Part shown: positions 7,311-15,968 of the stretch, one piece after another
Layout: each line of letters opens with the position of its first letter
Position numbering within the stretch: position 1 is the first letter of the stretch
From: Hymenobacter jeollabukensis
Lineage (GTDB): Bacteria > Bacteroidota > Bacteroidia > Cytophagales > Hymenobacteraceae
Assembly (NCBI RefSeq): GCF_005771675.1
Contig: NZ_VAJM01000006.1
Coordinates: forward strand, 186,001-250,000
DNA: 64,000 bases
Reading direction: 5' to 3'
Position numbers and translations under genes: made by a program
Notes under the pieces: generated by a model
Told to the model about the DNA's origin: nothing
Seen by the model: the letters and a program-made list of their open reading frames with translations, nothing else
Databases searched by the model: none

Positions 7311-7970
7311 ATGCCCCGCCGCTCTGCCCCTGCTACTTCACTTGTCGGCCGCATTCAGACCTGGTTTGGGCTTCGGCAAGACCAGTTAGCCCTTTACCTG
7401 GGCATCAGCCCTTCCCTGGTACGCGACCTGGCTACGGGCCGCCGCTCCATGACCTACTCCGTCAGCGTGGCTTTGGGGCCGCTGCTGCACCAGTTGCCCC
7501 CGCCTGCGGTGGTGGTGGCAGTGCCTGACCCCGCCGCCCCCCTGCCGCCCGCCACGCCCGCGCCCGACGCGGCCGACCTCGACTTTCGGCGGCGCGAGTG
7601 CCTGCACCGTGCCGCCCGGCTGCTTGGCGAGGCCGAGCAACTGGCGGCCCGCGCCCACACCGCCGCCCGCTGGCAGGCCGCCTTGCCCGCCCTGCTCCCG
7701 CCCGAGCCGGGTACCGCGCTACCCGCCACCCCGGCCGGGCAGGCGCTGGCCGCCGCCCTGGAGCAGGCCGCCGACCCCACCGACCCCAACCGCGCCACGG
7801 ACCACACCCGCTGGCTGCGGGGCTGGTTGCAGCGCCGCGCCCGACCCCTGTCGGTGCAGGAGACGACGCGCTACCACCGCCTGCGCGCCCAGGCCGCCGG
7901 GCTACAGGCTGAAGCTGCCGCGCTGGCGGCTGTTCTGGGCGGAGGCAATGGAGCGGCTGTAGCTGACTAA
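7311..7970 (+). CDS. HTH (Cro/C1-like) DNA-binding protein
   Basis: A 219-residue protein. Residues ~12-55 (RIQTWFGLRQDQLALYLG, then SPSLVRDLATGRRSMTYSV) look like a Cro/C1-type helix-turn-helix: glutamine-starting helix 2, then a recognition helix with an R-x-L-x-x-GRR end. The remainder is Pro/Ala/Arg-rich and helical, possibly for oligomerisation, with no enzymatic motif. Directly upstream lie two identical dyads in phase, so it probably represses its own promoter. It converges with the pirin gene, whose 3' end is 7 bases away. Confidence 0.65.
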   Translation: MPRRSAPATSLVGRIQTWFGLRQDQLALYLGISPSLVRDLATGRRSMTYSVSVALGPLLHQLPPPAVVVAVPDPAAPLPPATPAPDAADLDFRRRECLHRAARLLGEAEQLAARAHTAARWQAALPALLPPEPGTALPATPAGQALAAALEQAADPTDPNRATDHTRWLRGWLQRRARPLSVQETTRYHRLRAQAAGLQAEAAALAAVLGGGNGAAVAD

Positions 7971-7977
7971 AGCAGCC

Positions 7978-8850
7978 CTAGCGCGTTTCGCTTTCCATCA
8001 GCATGCCCATACGCCCCATCTGGTAGTCGCGCACGGCTTCCATGAGTTGGGTAGTGGTGTTCATCACGAAAGGGCCCTGCCGGGCCAGCGGCTCGTTGAG
8101 GGGCGCGGCGGCCCCGAGCAGCAGCAGCGCGTCGGCCTCGGCCCGCAGCTCGACGGTGTCGCCGTCGGCCGCCAGGGGCAGCAATTCGCGAGTCTGTAGG
8201 GGCTGGTTGTTCGCCCGCACGGTGCCGCGCACCGCGTACACGAAGGCGTTGGCCGGCTCGTCGACGCGCCATTCGTAGCGGCCACCGGCCTGCAGCTGCA
8301 GCAGCGCCAGCTGCACCGGGTGCAGGGGCTGCGCCGGTCCGGCAGCTGCAGGCCAGTTGCCGGCCACGGCCGTCAGCCGGGCCCGGCCCTCGTCCGACAC
8401 CACCTGCGGCAGCCGCTCGGCGGGCAGGCCCTGGTAGGCGGGCTGCTCCATTTTCAGCGCCGCCGGCAGGTTGATCCAGAGCTGCAGCAGCTCCAGCTCC
8501 CCGCCCGTTTCGCGCAGCTCGCGCGGCAGGTTTTCGGCGTGAATGATACCCCGGGCCGCCGTCATCCACTGCACCCCGCCGGCCCCTACCGTCTGCCGGT
8601 TGCCGCGGCTGTCGTGGTGGAGCACGGCTCCGGCCAGCACCAGCGTGACGGTGGCAAAGCCCCGGTGCGGGTGCGGGCCGAAGGGCAGGCCGGCGTTGTG
8701 GGGCTCCAGCGTGACGGGCCCGATGTGGTCGAGCAGCAGAAACGGGTCGATTTGCTCCAGCGCCCCCACTGGCAGGGCGTGGTGCATGGGCACGCCGTCG
8801 AGGTCGGCGGCGCGGGCGGGCTGGGGCGGCTGGGGCGTACGGAGCGTCAT
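7978..8850 (-). CDS. Pirin family protein
   Basis: A 290-residue bicupin. The N-terminal metal-binding cupin shows GPHPHRGFATVTLVL with the two conserved His, and WMTAARGIIHAE with the third His and the Glu ligand. Family members are Fe-dependent; some have quercetinase activity and others are redox-sensitive cofactors, so the substrate cannot be told. The C-terminal region matches Pirin_C in position (AVRGTV..., ELLLLG-type strands). ATG 8850 is preferred over an upstream TTG at 8862, which lies inside a near -7 box (TTGTTTTG, plus 8862-8855). Confidence 0.9.
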   Translation of the reverse strand: MTLRTPQPPQPARAADLDGVPMHHALPVGALEQIDPFLLLDHIGPVTLEPHNAGLPFGPHPHRGFATVTLVLAGAVLHHDSRGNRQTVGAGGVQWMTAARGIIHAENLPRELRETGGELELLQLWINLPAALKMEQPAYQGLPAERLPQVVSDEGRARLTAVAGNWPAAAGPAQPLHPVQLALLQLQAGGRYEWRVDEPANAFVYAVRGTVRANNQPLQTRELLPLAADGDTVELRAEADALLLLGAAAPLNEPLARQGPFVMNTTTQLMEAVRDYQMGRMGMLMESETR

Positions 8851-8961
8851 GGCGCAAAACAACCACAGAAAACCCAGCGACGCACACCGCCCGGCCGCAA
8901 AATCAGACCGGCATCAGTGACTACGGAGTAACCGGCGGAACCACGACCCCGGCCGGCGTTG

Positions 8962-8969
8962 TATCTTTG
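8962..8969 (+). promoter_or_regulatory. -7 box TATCTTTG of mtaB
   Basis: Exact TANNTTTG match ending 8 bases before the mtaB ATG at 8978, implying a nearly leaderless mRNA. No TTG is seen at -33. Confidence 0.6.
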
Positions 8970-8977
8970 CCGATCCT

Positions 8978-10327
8978 ATGAACACGCGCACCGTTGCCTT
9001 TTACACGCTGGGCTGCAAGCTCAACTTCTCCGAAACCTCGGCCCTGGGCCGGCAGTTCGAGGAGCGTGGCTTCGCGAAAGTAGCCTTCGAGCAGGGCGCC
9101 GACGTTTACGTCATCAATACCTGCTCCGTCACCGACCACGCCGACCGGAAGTGCCGCAAGGTGGTGCAGCAGGCCCTCAAGCACAACTCCGAGGCCTACG
9201 TGACCATCGTGGGCTGCTACGCCCAGCTCAAGCCCCAGGAAATTGCCACGATTCCTGGCGTCCACGCCGTGCTCGGTGCCGCCGAAAAATTCCGCCTGGC
9301 CGAAATCCTGGCCGAAACCGCGTTCAGCAAGCCCGCCGCCGGGCAGCCCGGGCAGGTGTTTGCCTCGCCGATTTCGGAGGCCACCGAGTTTCACGCCGCC
9401 CACAGCTTCGGCGACCGGACGCGCACGTTTCTGAAAGTGCAGGACGGCTGCGACTACAGCTGCTCGTTCTGCACCATTCCGCTGGCCCGCGGCCACAGCC
9501 GCTCCGGCTCGGTGCAGAGCGTGGTGGAGCGCGTGCAGAAGCTGGCCGACACGGGCGTGAAGGAAATCGTGCTGACGGGCGTCAACCTGGGCGACTTTGG
9601 CCTGCAGGGCGCGGAACGGCAGCGGCTCGAAACGTTTACCGATTTGGTAAAACACCTCGATCAAATCGAAGGCATTCAGCGTTTTCGCATCAGCAGCTGC
9701 GAGCCAAACCTGCTCACCGACGAGATTATCCGCACGGTGGCCCAGTCGGAGCGCTTCATGCCGCACTTCCACATTCCGTTGCAGTCGGGCTCCAATAAAA
9801 TACTGGGGTTGATGCGCCGCCGCTACCGCCGCGAGCTGTACGCCGAGCGGGTGGCCCTCATCAAGGAGGTCATGCCCCACGCCTGCATCGGCGTCGACGT
9901 CATCGTGGGCTTCCCGGGCGAAACAGAGGCCGATTTCCGGGACACCTACCAGTTCCTGAACGAGCTGCCGATTTCCTACCTGCACGTATTCCCCTATTCC
10001 GAGCGCGACAACACCCTGGCCCCTACGCTGCCCGGCCGGGTGCAGGACCGCGTGCGGCACGAGCGCACCACCCAGCTACGCAGCCTCTCGGAAAAGAAGA
10101 AGCGCTTTTTCTACGAGCAGCACCTGGGCCTGGAAACCACTGTGCTCTTCGAAGACGACCTGGGCCCCGACGGCCGCATGGAAGGCTTCACGCCGAACTA
10201 CATCCGCGTGGTGGCCAACTACGACCCGCTGCTGGTGGGCGAACTGAAGAAAGTGCGCCTCACGCAGGTCAATGCCGCGGGCCTGATGGAAGCCGAAGAG
10301 CTGGGCTTCGAGGTACTGGCACATTAA
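8978..10327 (+). CDS. mtaB: tRNA t6A37 methylthiotransferase MtaB
   Basis: A radical-SAM methylthiotransferase that converts t6A37 to ms2t6A37 in ANN-reading tRNAs. At 449 residues it is full length. The N-terminal UPF0004 domain has the first cluster cysteines in TLGCKLN, NTCSVTD and GCYAQ. The radical-SAM CxxxCxxC is C158-C162-C165 (CDYSCSFC), followed by the TIM-barrel motifs ILTGVNLGDFG-like (VLTGVNLGDFG) and HIPLQSGS. A C-terminal TRAM-like domain follows. SFCTIPLARG and TLGCKLN place it with MtaB rather than MiaB. The start is set by the -7 box at 8962. Confidence 0.95.
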   Translation: MNTRTVAFYTLGCKLNFSETSALGRQFEERGFAKVAFEQGADVYVINTCSVTDHADRKCRKVVQQALKHNSEAYVTIVGCYAQLKPQEIATIPGVHAVLGAAEKFRLAEILAETAFSKPAAGQPGQVFASPISEATEFHAAHSFGDRTRTFLKVQDGCDYSCSFCTIPLARGHSRSGSVQSVVERVQKLADTGVKEIVLTGVNLGDFGLQGAERQRLETFTDLVKHLDQIEGIQRFRISSCEPNLLTDEIIRTVAQSERFMPHFHIPLQSGSNKILGLMRRRYRRELYAERVALIKEVMPHACIGVDVIVGFPGETEADFRDTYQFLNELPISYLHVFPYSERDNTLAPTLPGRVQDRVRHERTTQLRSLSEKKKRFFYEQHLGLETTVLFEDDLGPDGRMEGFTPNYIRVVANYDPLLVGELKKVRLTQVNAAGLMEAEELGFEVLAH

Positions 10328-10359
10328 CCAACCTGATACCGCTGACAAACGTGCTGCTG

Positions 10360-10983
10360 TTAGCGCGCCGGCCGCAGCATTTCCATCATTTGCTGCATCA
10401 TCCGCTGCTGGTCGAGCAGCATCTTCTGCTGCTCCAGCAAGTGCTGGTTGCGCTGCTCGGCCAACGCCAGCTGATGCTGCAGCTGCTGAGCATAAAGCGC
10501 GGCTTCCCAGTTAGGCGCCGGGGCTACGGCGGGTACAGGCAGGGGTGGAGCGGGTTGAGCCGCGGGACCTGGTGCCACGGGCTCGGCTTGCGACGCGGGG
10601 GCAGCGCTGGTTACGTCTTGTTCTGCGGGCACCGCCGCAGAAGCCGTCGTTTCGGCCGCCCGCACGTGGGCAGCTGCAGTGGTATCAGGTACCGGCAGGT
10701 CCTCGGGCTGTCCCGCGTCGACGCGTGGTGTTACCGCGTTTTGTGCTGCTTCGGCGTCATTATACATTTGGCCAAAACCCTGCAACAGCCAATCTTTTGA
10801 CACATTTGGATACACATCAAATACCTTACACAAAAGGTCAAACCCCGGCTTATTACGCTCCTCCACAATGTGTTGAATAACCGTTGCCGTTTTGTCCAAT
10901 GATAACGCAAATGCGTTTTTTGAAAGCCCCACTGCCTGGATCAGCTGAGTAAAACGCTGTCCAACTGTTTCTACATTTGCCAT
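10360..10983 (-). CDS. XRE-like HTH regulator with Gln/Met-rich coiled-coil tail
   Basis: A 207-residue protein. Residues 1-65 form a helix-turn-helix domain (VGQRFTQLIQAVGLSKNAFA, then a DKTATVIQHIVEERNKPG recognition region), the type found in many Bacteroidota XRE regulators. A Pro/Ala/Val-rich linker (about 75-150) is followed by a Gln/Leu/Met-rich helix (HQLALAEQRNQHLLEQQ), probably a coiled coil for dimerisation. A TACATTTG -7 box lies 23 bases upstream, which supports ATG 10983 over the longer frame. It converges with mtaB. The target genes are unknown. Confidence 0.8.
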   Translation of the reverse strand: MANVETVGQRFTQLIQAVGLSKNAFALSLDKTATVIQHIVEERNKPGFDLLCKVFDVYPNVSKDWLLQGFGQMYNDAEAAQNAVTPRVDAGQPEDLPVPDTTAAAHVRAAETTASAAVPAEQDVTSAAPASQAEPVAPGPAAQPAPPLPVPAVAPAPNWEAALYAQQLQHQLALAEQRNQHLLEQQKMLLDQQRMMQQMMEMLRPAR

Positions 10984-11005
10984 ATACCCAAATGGTTTTA
11001 CAGAA

Positions 11006-11013
11006 CAAATGTA
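11006..11013 (-). promoter_or_regulatory. -7 box TACATTTG of the XRE-like gene
   Basis: Exact TANNTTTG match on the minus strand in the 46-base gap between two reverse genes. It implies that the HTH gene has its own promoter. No well-spaced -33 TTG is visible. Confidence 0.5.
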
Positions 11014-11029
11014 CAAACAAAATCTATTC

Positions 11030-11893
11030 CTACTTCTTGCGGCTGGGCTTCGGGGCACCGGCCTTACGCGCTATTGGCACGAGCAGGCTTTTGGGCTGTA
11101 CCCGCTCGTAAGGGAAGCGGTACATTTCGTCGGGCAGAAACTCGAAGTCGAGGCGCGACATGCCCACCGGATGAAACAGCAGCAGCTCCTTCGGCGTCAG
11201 GGCGAATTCGAGGTGTTCGGGAAAATCTTCATCCGGCGCGGCCAGATCTTCGGCTAGGCCGCGGGCGGGCGCCGCGTTCCAGTTGGCGAGTTGGTACAGC
11301 TCCGCTACGTGCGCCACCGTGGCCGAGTCGCCGTAATTGGCGGCTACCTGCGACAACTCCTCGCGCAGCCGCCGACTCACGGCCGCCCGCAGGCGGCGGC
11401 GCAGTTGGAGCGGCGAATCGGCCAGCAGATCGGTTACGCGAAGTAGGTTGCCGGTGCGCAGATCAAACGTGAGATGCTGGGTTGCGGGGTAGTTGAGCCC
11501 CTGGTAGTAGAGCTGAAACTCGACCGACAGCAGGTAATCCTGGTTCAGCAGCACGGTGTATTCCAGCTCGGTCAGGCCGTTGCCGCCCGCGCGCCAGCGT
11601 TCCGTTAGCTCGTCGTAGCAACACTCGCGGGCGGCCGCGGTCAGCAACTGGCGCGGGCTGGCCGTGGCGTTTTCCAGCCCGTGCTGCTCCACAACCAGCC
11701 GCAGCAATTCCTGGTTGATGCGCCGGGCCACGGCCGCGTTGGGTAGCTTCACCTGGGGCACCTGAAAGCGGGCGGCCGGGCCGGTGGTAGCTACGGGCGC
11801 AACGGAGGCCTGACTACCTGGCGCTACCTGGGCCTGAGCCCCGGCCCCGCTCAGCAGCGCGGCCGCCAGCCACGCGCACAGCACTTGTTTCAT
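11030..11893 (-). CDS. Secreted DUF3298-like protein
   Basis: A 287-residue exported protein with signal peptide MKQVLCAWLAAALLSGAGAQAQ. The mature part includes LSVEFQLYYQGLNYPATQHL and TFDLRTGNLLRVTDLL, the pattern of the DUF4163/DUF3298 (RsiV/PdaC-like) fold, which in other proteins binds muramyl or other ligands. The C-terminus is basic (SRKK). It follows a MacB-type permease gene by 18 bases on the same strand and is probably co-transcribed with it. Its specific role is unknown; the family call is from motif memory. Confidence 0.65.
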   Translation of the reverse strand: MKQVLCAWLAAALLSGAGAQAQVAPGSQASVAPVATTGPAARFQVPQVKLPNAAVARRINQELLRLVVEQHGLENATASPRQLLTAAARECCYDELTERWRAGGNGLTELEYTVLLNQDYLLSVEFQLYYQGLNYPATQHLTFDLRTGNLLRVTDLLADSPLQLRRRLRAAVSRRLREELSQVAANYGDSATVAHVAELYQLANWNAAPARGLAEDLAAPDEDFPEHLEFALTPKELLLFHPVGMSRLDFEFLPDEMYRFPYERVQPKSLLVPIARKAGAPKPSRKK

Positions 11894-11911
11894 GACCGGG
11901 CAACCGCGGAT

Positions 11912-13162
11912 TTACTCGTAGCGCAGCGCCTCGATGGGGTCCAGGTCGGCGGCCTTGCTGGCCGGGTAATAGCCCGAGGCCAGGCCCACGGTGATGCAGA
12001 TGACCAGGCCCACCGTCATCCACAGCCAGGGCACCAGAAAGCCCCCCTCGCCCACCAGCAGCGACACCGCGTTGCCGGCCGAGACGCCGAGCACGATGCC
12101 GAAGGCCCCGCCCATCACGCAGATGACAATGGCCTCGATCAGGAACTGCTGGCGGATCTGCAGGGAAGTGGCGCCAAGAGCTTTACGCACCCCGATTTCG
12201 CGGGTGCGCTCTGTCACCGACACCATCATGATGTTCATCAAGGCGATGCTGGCGCCGAGCAGGGTGATGAAGCCCACCACGCCCCCGCCGATGCGCAGGC
12301 TGCCCGACATGCTGTCGAGCTTGCCGGCCAGCGAGTCGCTGCTTTCCATCTCGAAGCTGTCTTCCTGCCCGAGCCGGTCGTGGCGCACGGCGCGCATCAG
12401 GCCGCGGGCCTGGTCCATGGCGAAGGGCAGGTTTTCGGGTCGGGCCACGGCCGTTTTGATATCGTAGGTCAGGGCCTGCTGGCGCGGCATCTGGTTGCCG
12501 GTGGTCAGCGGAATGAGCACCATGCGGTCGGCACCGCCCCCGCCGCCCATGCCCGAGCCGCTGCGCTCCAGGGAGCCCACCACCAGGAAGCGGCGGCCGA
12601 GCAGGTACACGTACTTGCCCAGGGCCCGAGCCTCCGAGCCGCTGCCAAAGAGCTTTTCGCGGATTTCGGCGCCGATGATGGCCACGCTGCCGCCGCTTTC
12701 CAACTCCTGCTGCGAAAAGGTGCGGCCCGAAGCGAGGTTGTAGCTCTGGTTGAGCAGGTAGTTTTCGTCGCCGGCCACCACGTTGGTGTTCGGGTTGGTT
12801 TCCTCGGTGCCGGCTTTCACCTTCACCGCTCCGCGGATAAAGGCCGAAATGCCCACCCGGCCTTCCTCACCGAGCTGCTGCTTGTACTGCGTGGCCTGCA
12901 GGTAGTTGATGGCCGGGTATACTTTGCCCCGCACCCCGCCGCGGCGGAACTGGTTGCTGTAGCCCTTGGCCTGAATGTCGAAGGAGTTGGCGCCGAGACT
13001 GGCAAAGGTGGAGTTCAGCGAGGCCTTCATGGCGTCGATGGCGGTGAGGATGCCCACCAACGACATGATGCCGATGCTCACGATGAGTGCCGTCAGGACG
13101 GTACGCAGCAGGTTACTTTGAATGGAACGGAACGCTTCGCGAATGTTTTCCAGCAAATGCAT
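11912..13162 (-). CDS. MacB/FtsX-type ABC transporter permease
   Basis: A 416-residue inner-membrane protein of the MacB_PCD + FtsX architecture: one N-terminal helix ([20 protein letters not shown]), a large periplasmic domain (about 45-275), then three C-terminal helices. The FtsX signature [20 protein letters not shown] is clear. Such permeases work in mechanotransmission or lipoprotein/drug efflux with a separate ATPase, which is not encoded nearby. Residues 210-220 have a glycine run ([11 protein letters not shown]). It is probably the first gene of a two-gene unit with the DUF3298-like protein. Confidence 0.92.
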   Translation of the reverse strand: MHLLENIREAFRSIQSNLLRTVLTALIVSIGIMSLVGILTAIDAMKASLNSTFASLGANSFDIQAKGYSNQFRRGGVRGKVYPAINYLQATQYKQQLGEEGRVGISAFIRGAVKVKAGTEETNPNTNVVAGDENYLLNQSYNLASGRTFSQQELESGGSVAIIGAEIREKLFGSGSEARALGKYVYLLGRRFLVVGSLERSGSGMGGGGGADRMVLIPLTTGNQMPRQQALTYDIKTAVARPENLPFAMDQARGLMRAVRHDRLGQEDSFEMESSDSLAGKLDSMSGSLRIGGGVVGFITLLGASIALMNIMMVSVTERTREIGVRKALGATSLQIRQQFLIEAIVICVMGGAFGIVLGVSAGNAVSLLVGEGGFLVPWLWMTVGLVICITVGLASGYYPASKAADLDPIEALRYE

Positions 13163-13274
13163 GCCTACCGGGGGTCAAAAAGCCAACAAAACCAACCAAC
13201 GGCCGCGGGACAGCACCTGCCCAATCAGCCCGCCGAAAGGTAATGGCTTTGGGGTAAACCTGTAGGCGTTTCGC

Positions 13275-13282
13275 TACATTTG
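13275..13282 (+). promoter_or_regulatory. Possible -7 box TACATTTG
   Basis: Exact TANNTTTG with TTTG at 13248-13251 upstream (23-base spacing, slightly long). It would give a 150-base leader to the ATG at 13433. The rest of the 13163-13432 divergent gap shows no other clear element. Confidence 0.35.
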
Positions 13283-13432
13283 TTTGGCCGGCTTCCGGCC
13301 CGCAGGAGGCTGCTGGCGCGGCCGGCTGGTTGGCCTCAAAAACCACTGCCGCCACCTCGGCGGAACGCCGAGCGACCCGCCGCCGTTCAGGAATGCAACG
13401 AACCGGCCGTTTCCTTCTTCTTTTGCCTTGTG

Positions 13433-14713
13433 ATGCATAGTGTTGTTAATCGTTTGCTGACCGGCGGGCTCTTGCTGCTCGCCACGCTGCTGCCCGCGGC
13501 GGTGCGCGCCAGCGAGATTCTGATTCCCATGGACGAGGCCCAAAAGGAGCACCTGAAGGCCTACGGCGCGGCGTACTGGCTACTGACCAAGGAAGTGGAG
13601 GTAGACTGGCTGCTGAACTACCGCGGCGGGGCCTTTGCCTGCCCGGCCATGCAGGGCATGGAGCAGGAGCTGGCCATCCGCGGGGTGAGCTACCAGGTTA
13701 TCAGCGACGCCCAGTACGCGGGCATCCTGGGCCAGATAGCCGACCCCAACGCCAACATGGACGTGATGAAGCTGGAGAAGGCGCCCAAGATTGCCGTGTA
13801 CACGCCCAAGGGCAAGCAGCCCTGGGACGACGCGGTGACGCTGGTGCTGACCTACGCCCAGATTCCCTACACCGAAATCTACGACGACGAGGTGCTCGAC
13901 GGCAAGCTCACCAAGTACGACTGGCTGCACCTGCACCACGAGGACTTCACCGGGCAGTACGGCAAGTTCTTCGCCTCCTACCGCAACCGCCCCTGGTACC
14001 AGCAGCAGCAGCGCGACTCCGAAGCCGCCGCCAAGCGCCACGGCTTCGGCAAAGTGTCGCAGATGAAGGCCTCGGTGGTGACCAAGATGCAGGAATTCGT
14101 GGCTGGCGGGGGCTTCCTGTTTGCCATGTGCTCGGCCACCGATACCTACGACATTGCCCTGGCCGGCCTGGGCGTGGACTTGGTGGAGAGCATGTACGAC
14201 GGCGACCCGGCCGACCCGCAGGCCCAGCAGAAGCTCAACTACAACCGCACGCTGGCCTTCAAGGACTTCCAGATCGTGCGCGACCCGTACCAGTACGAGT
14301 ACAGCAACATCGACATGCAGCCCTACGAGCGGGGCGTAGGCGAAGACAACGACTACTTCCAGCTGTTCACCTTCTCGGCCAAAAACGACCCGGTGCCCAC
14401 CATGCTCACCCAGGACCACGAGAAAACCGTGAAAGGCTTCATGGGCCAGACCACGGCCTTCCGCAAGTCCCTGATCAAGTCCGACGTGCTGGTGCTCGGG
14501 GAAAACAAGACTTCGGGCGAGGTGCGCTACATGCACGGCGAGCTGGGCAAGGGCACCTGGACCTTTTTCGGCGGCCACGACCCCGAGGACTACCAGCACC
14601 TGGTGGAAGAAGAGCCCACCGACCTCTCGCTGCACCCCAACTCCCCGGGCTACCGCCTGATTCTGAACAATATTCTGTTTCCGGCGGCCAAAAAGAAAAA
14701 GCAAAAAACCTGA
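13433..14713 (+). CDS. Secreted conserved protein of Bacteroidota ('asparagine synthetase B'-labelled family)
   Basis: A 426-residue exported protein with signal peptide (LLTGGLLLLATLLPAAVRAS). The mature start, ILIPMDEAQKEHLKAYG, is a pattern I recall from Bacteroidota proteins often labelled asparagine synthetase B. I see no glutaminase or ATP-pyrophosphatase motif that would justify that name. Features are WLLNYRGGAFAC, YDWLHLHHEDF and GGGFLFAMCSATDTYD, compatible with a glutamine-amidotransferase-like fold. ATG 13433 gives the proper signal peptide; the frame is open further upstream. Its stop overlaps the GH53 start (TGATG), so the two are coupled. Function unknown. Confidence 0.65.
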   Translation: MHSVVNRLLTGGLLLLATLLPAAVRASEILIPMDEAQKEHLKAYGAAYWLLTKEVEVDWLLNYRGGAFACPAMQGMEQELAIRGVSYQVISDAQYAGILGQIADPNANMDVMKLEKAPKIAVYTPKGKQPWDDAVTLVLTYAQIPYTEIYDDEVLDGKLTKYDWLHLHHEDFTGQYGKFFASYRNRPWYQQQQRDSEAAAKRHGFGKVSQMKASVVTKMQEFVAGGGFLFAMCSATDTYDIALAGLGVDLVESMYDGDPADPQAQQKLNYNRTLAFKDFQIVRDPYQYEYSNIDMQPYERGVGEDNDYFQLFTFSAKNDPVPTMLTQDHEKTVKGFMGQTTAFRKSLIKSDVLVLGENKTSGEVRYMHGELGKGTWTFFGGHDPEDYQHLVEEEPTDLSLHPNSPGYRLILNNILFPAAKKKKQKT

Positions 14714-15855
14714 TGCCATCTTTCCTTACCAAATGGAGCCGCGCCGGCCTCGGCGCGGCTTTTTTGTCAGTGGGGCTTACCCTAGCGGGCTGCCAGTCCT
14801 CGCCCACCCCCGCTCCTGATCCAACGCCTACCGCCCCCACGTTCTACCGCGGGGCCGACCTGTCGTTTTCGGCGGAGATTGAAGCGGCCGGCACCCGCTT
14901 TACCGACCAGGGCCAGACCGGCACGCCGCTGGCGCTGCTGCAGCGGCGCGGCCTGAACCTGGTGCGCCTGCGCCTGTGGCACACCCCGGCATCGGGGCAC
15001 AGCAACCTGGCCGAGGTCGTTGGTTACGCCCGCCGCGCCCGCCAAGCCGGCTTGGCCGTACTCCTCGACCTGCACTACTCCGATACCTGGACCGACCCCG
15101 GCCAGCAGGCCCCGCCCCGCGCCTGGCAAAACCTCGCGGCTCCGGCGTTGCAGGACAGCGTGTACCAGTACACCCGCCGCGTGCTGCGCGCTTTCGAGGC
15201 CCAGCAGGCCACGCCCGATCTGGTGCAGATTGGCAACGAGATAAACGGCGGGATGCTCTGGCCGCAGGGCCGCATTCAGTCGGCCAGTGACTACCCGGCC
15301 CTGGCGGCGCTGCTGCGGCGCGGCCTGCAGGCCGTGACCGATGCCGACCCCGCGCACCGCATCCGCACGGTGCTGCACTTCGCCGGGCCCGTCGGGGCCG
15401 AGTTTTTCTTCGACCAGATGCAGCGGCAAAACGTGGCCTACGACGTGCAGGCGCTGTCGTATTACCCGCAGTTTCACGGCCGCAGCCTCGCCACGCTGCA
15501 GCAGCAGTTGACGGGCCTGGTCAACCGCTTCGGCAAGGACTTGCTGGTGGTGGAAACGGCCTACCCCTTCACGCTAGGCTGGAACGACTATACCCATAAC
15601 TCCGTCGGGCAGGCCGATCAGCTGGTGCCGGGCTACGACGCGACGCCGGCCGGGCAGCGAGCCTACCTACTAGCGCTTCGTCAGTTAATCAAGGAGTTAC
15701 CCGGCGGCCACGGCCTCGGCTTCTGCTACTGGGCGCCCGACTGGGTGGCCTTTAAAGGCCCCACGGCCACCAACGGCTCCGCCGCCGAAAACCAGGCCCT
15801 GTTCGACTTCACCAACGCGGGCGTGCCGGCGCTGGAGGCCTTCGGTGCCAATTAA
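14713..15855 (+). CDS. GH53 arabinogalactan endo-beta-1,4-galactanase (lipoprotein)
   Basis: Cleaves beta-1,4-galactan, as in pectin side chains. A 380-residue protein with a lipoprotein signal (LTLAGC lipobox), so probably anchored to a membrane, possibly on the surface. The GH53 fold is clear from YRGADLSF, LVRLRLWHTP and DLHYSDTW. The acid/base is Glu176 in IGNEINGG, and the nucleophile is Glu281 in VVETAYP. The start shares one base with the preceding stop. It is followed 113 bases later by a GH2 gene, which fits stepwise galactan or galactoside degradation. No SusC/SusD pair is in the window. Confidence 0.92.
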   Translation: MPSFLTKWSRAGLGAAFLSVGLTLAGCQSSPTPAPDPTPTAPTFYRGADLSFSAEIEAAGTRFTDQGQTGTPLALLQRRGLNLVRLRLWHTPASGHSNLAEVVGYARRARQAGLAVLLDLHYSDTWTDPGQQAPPRAWQNLAAPALQDSVYQYTRRVLRAFEAQQATPDLVQIGNEINGGMLWPQGRIQSASDYPALAALLRRGLQAVTDADPAHRIRTVLHFAGPVGAEFFFDQMQRQNVAYDVQALSYYPQFHGRSLATLQQQLTGLVNRFGKDLLVVETAYPFTLGWNDYTHNSVGQADQLVPGYDATPAGQRAYLLALRQLIKELPGGHGLGFCYWAPDWVAFKGPTATNGSAAENQALFDFTNAGVPALEAFGAN

Positions 15856-15968
15856 CTCCGCCGCTCCCGCGGCCCTCGAGCCCGGGCCTAAATTCCATCG
15901 GTAATGCTTTGAGGGTATCCGCCGGCGCGGCTTATGCGTTTGAATGGGCTGCACCCACCCCAGCCTGC

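Noticed and set aside
13433-14713. Asparagine synthetase
   Set aside because: Some annotations use this name for the family, but the protein has a signal peptide and none of the AsnB glutaminase or synthetase motifs.
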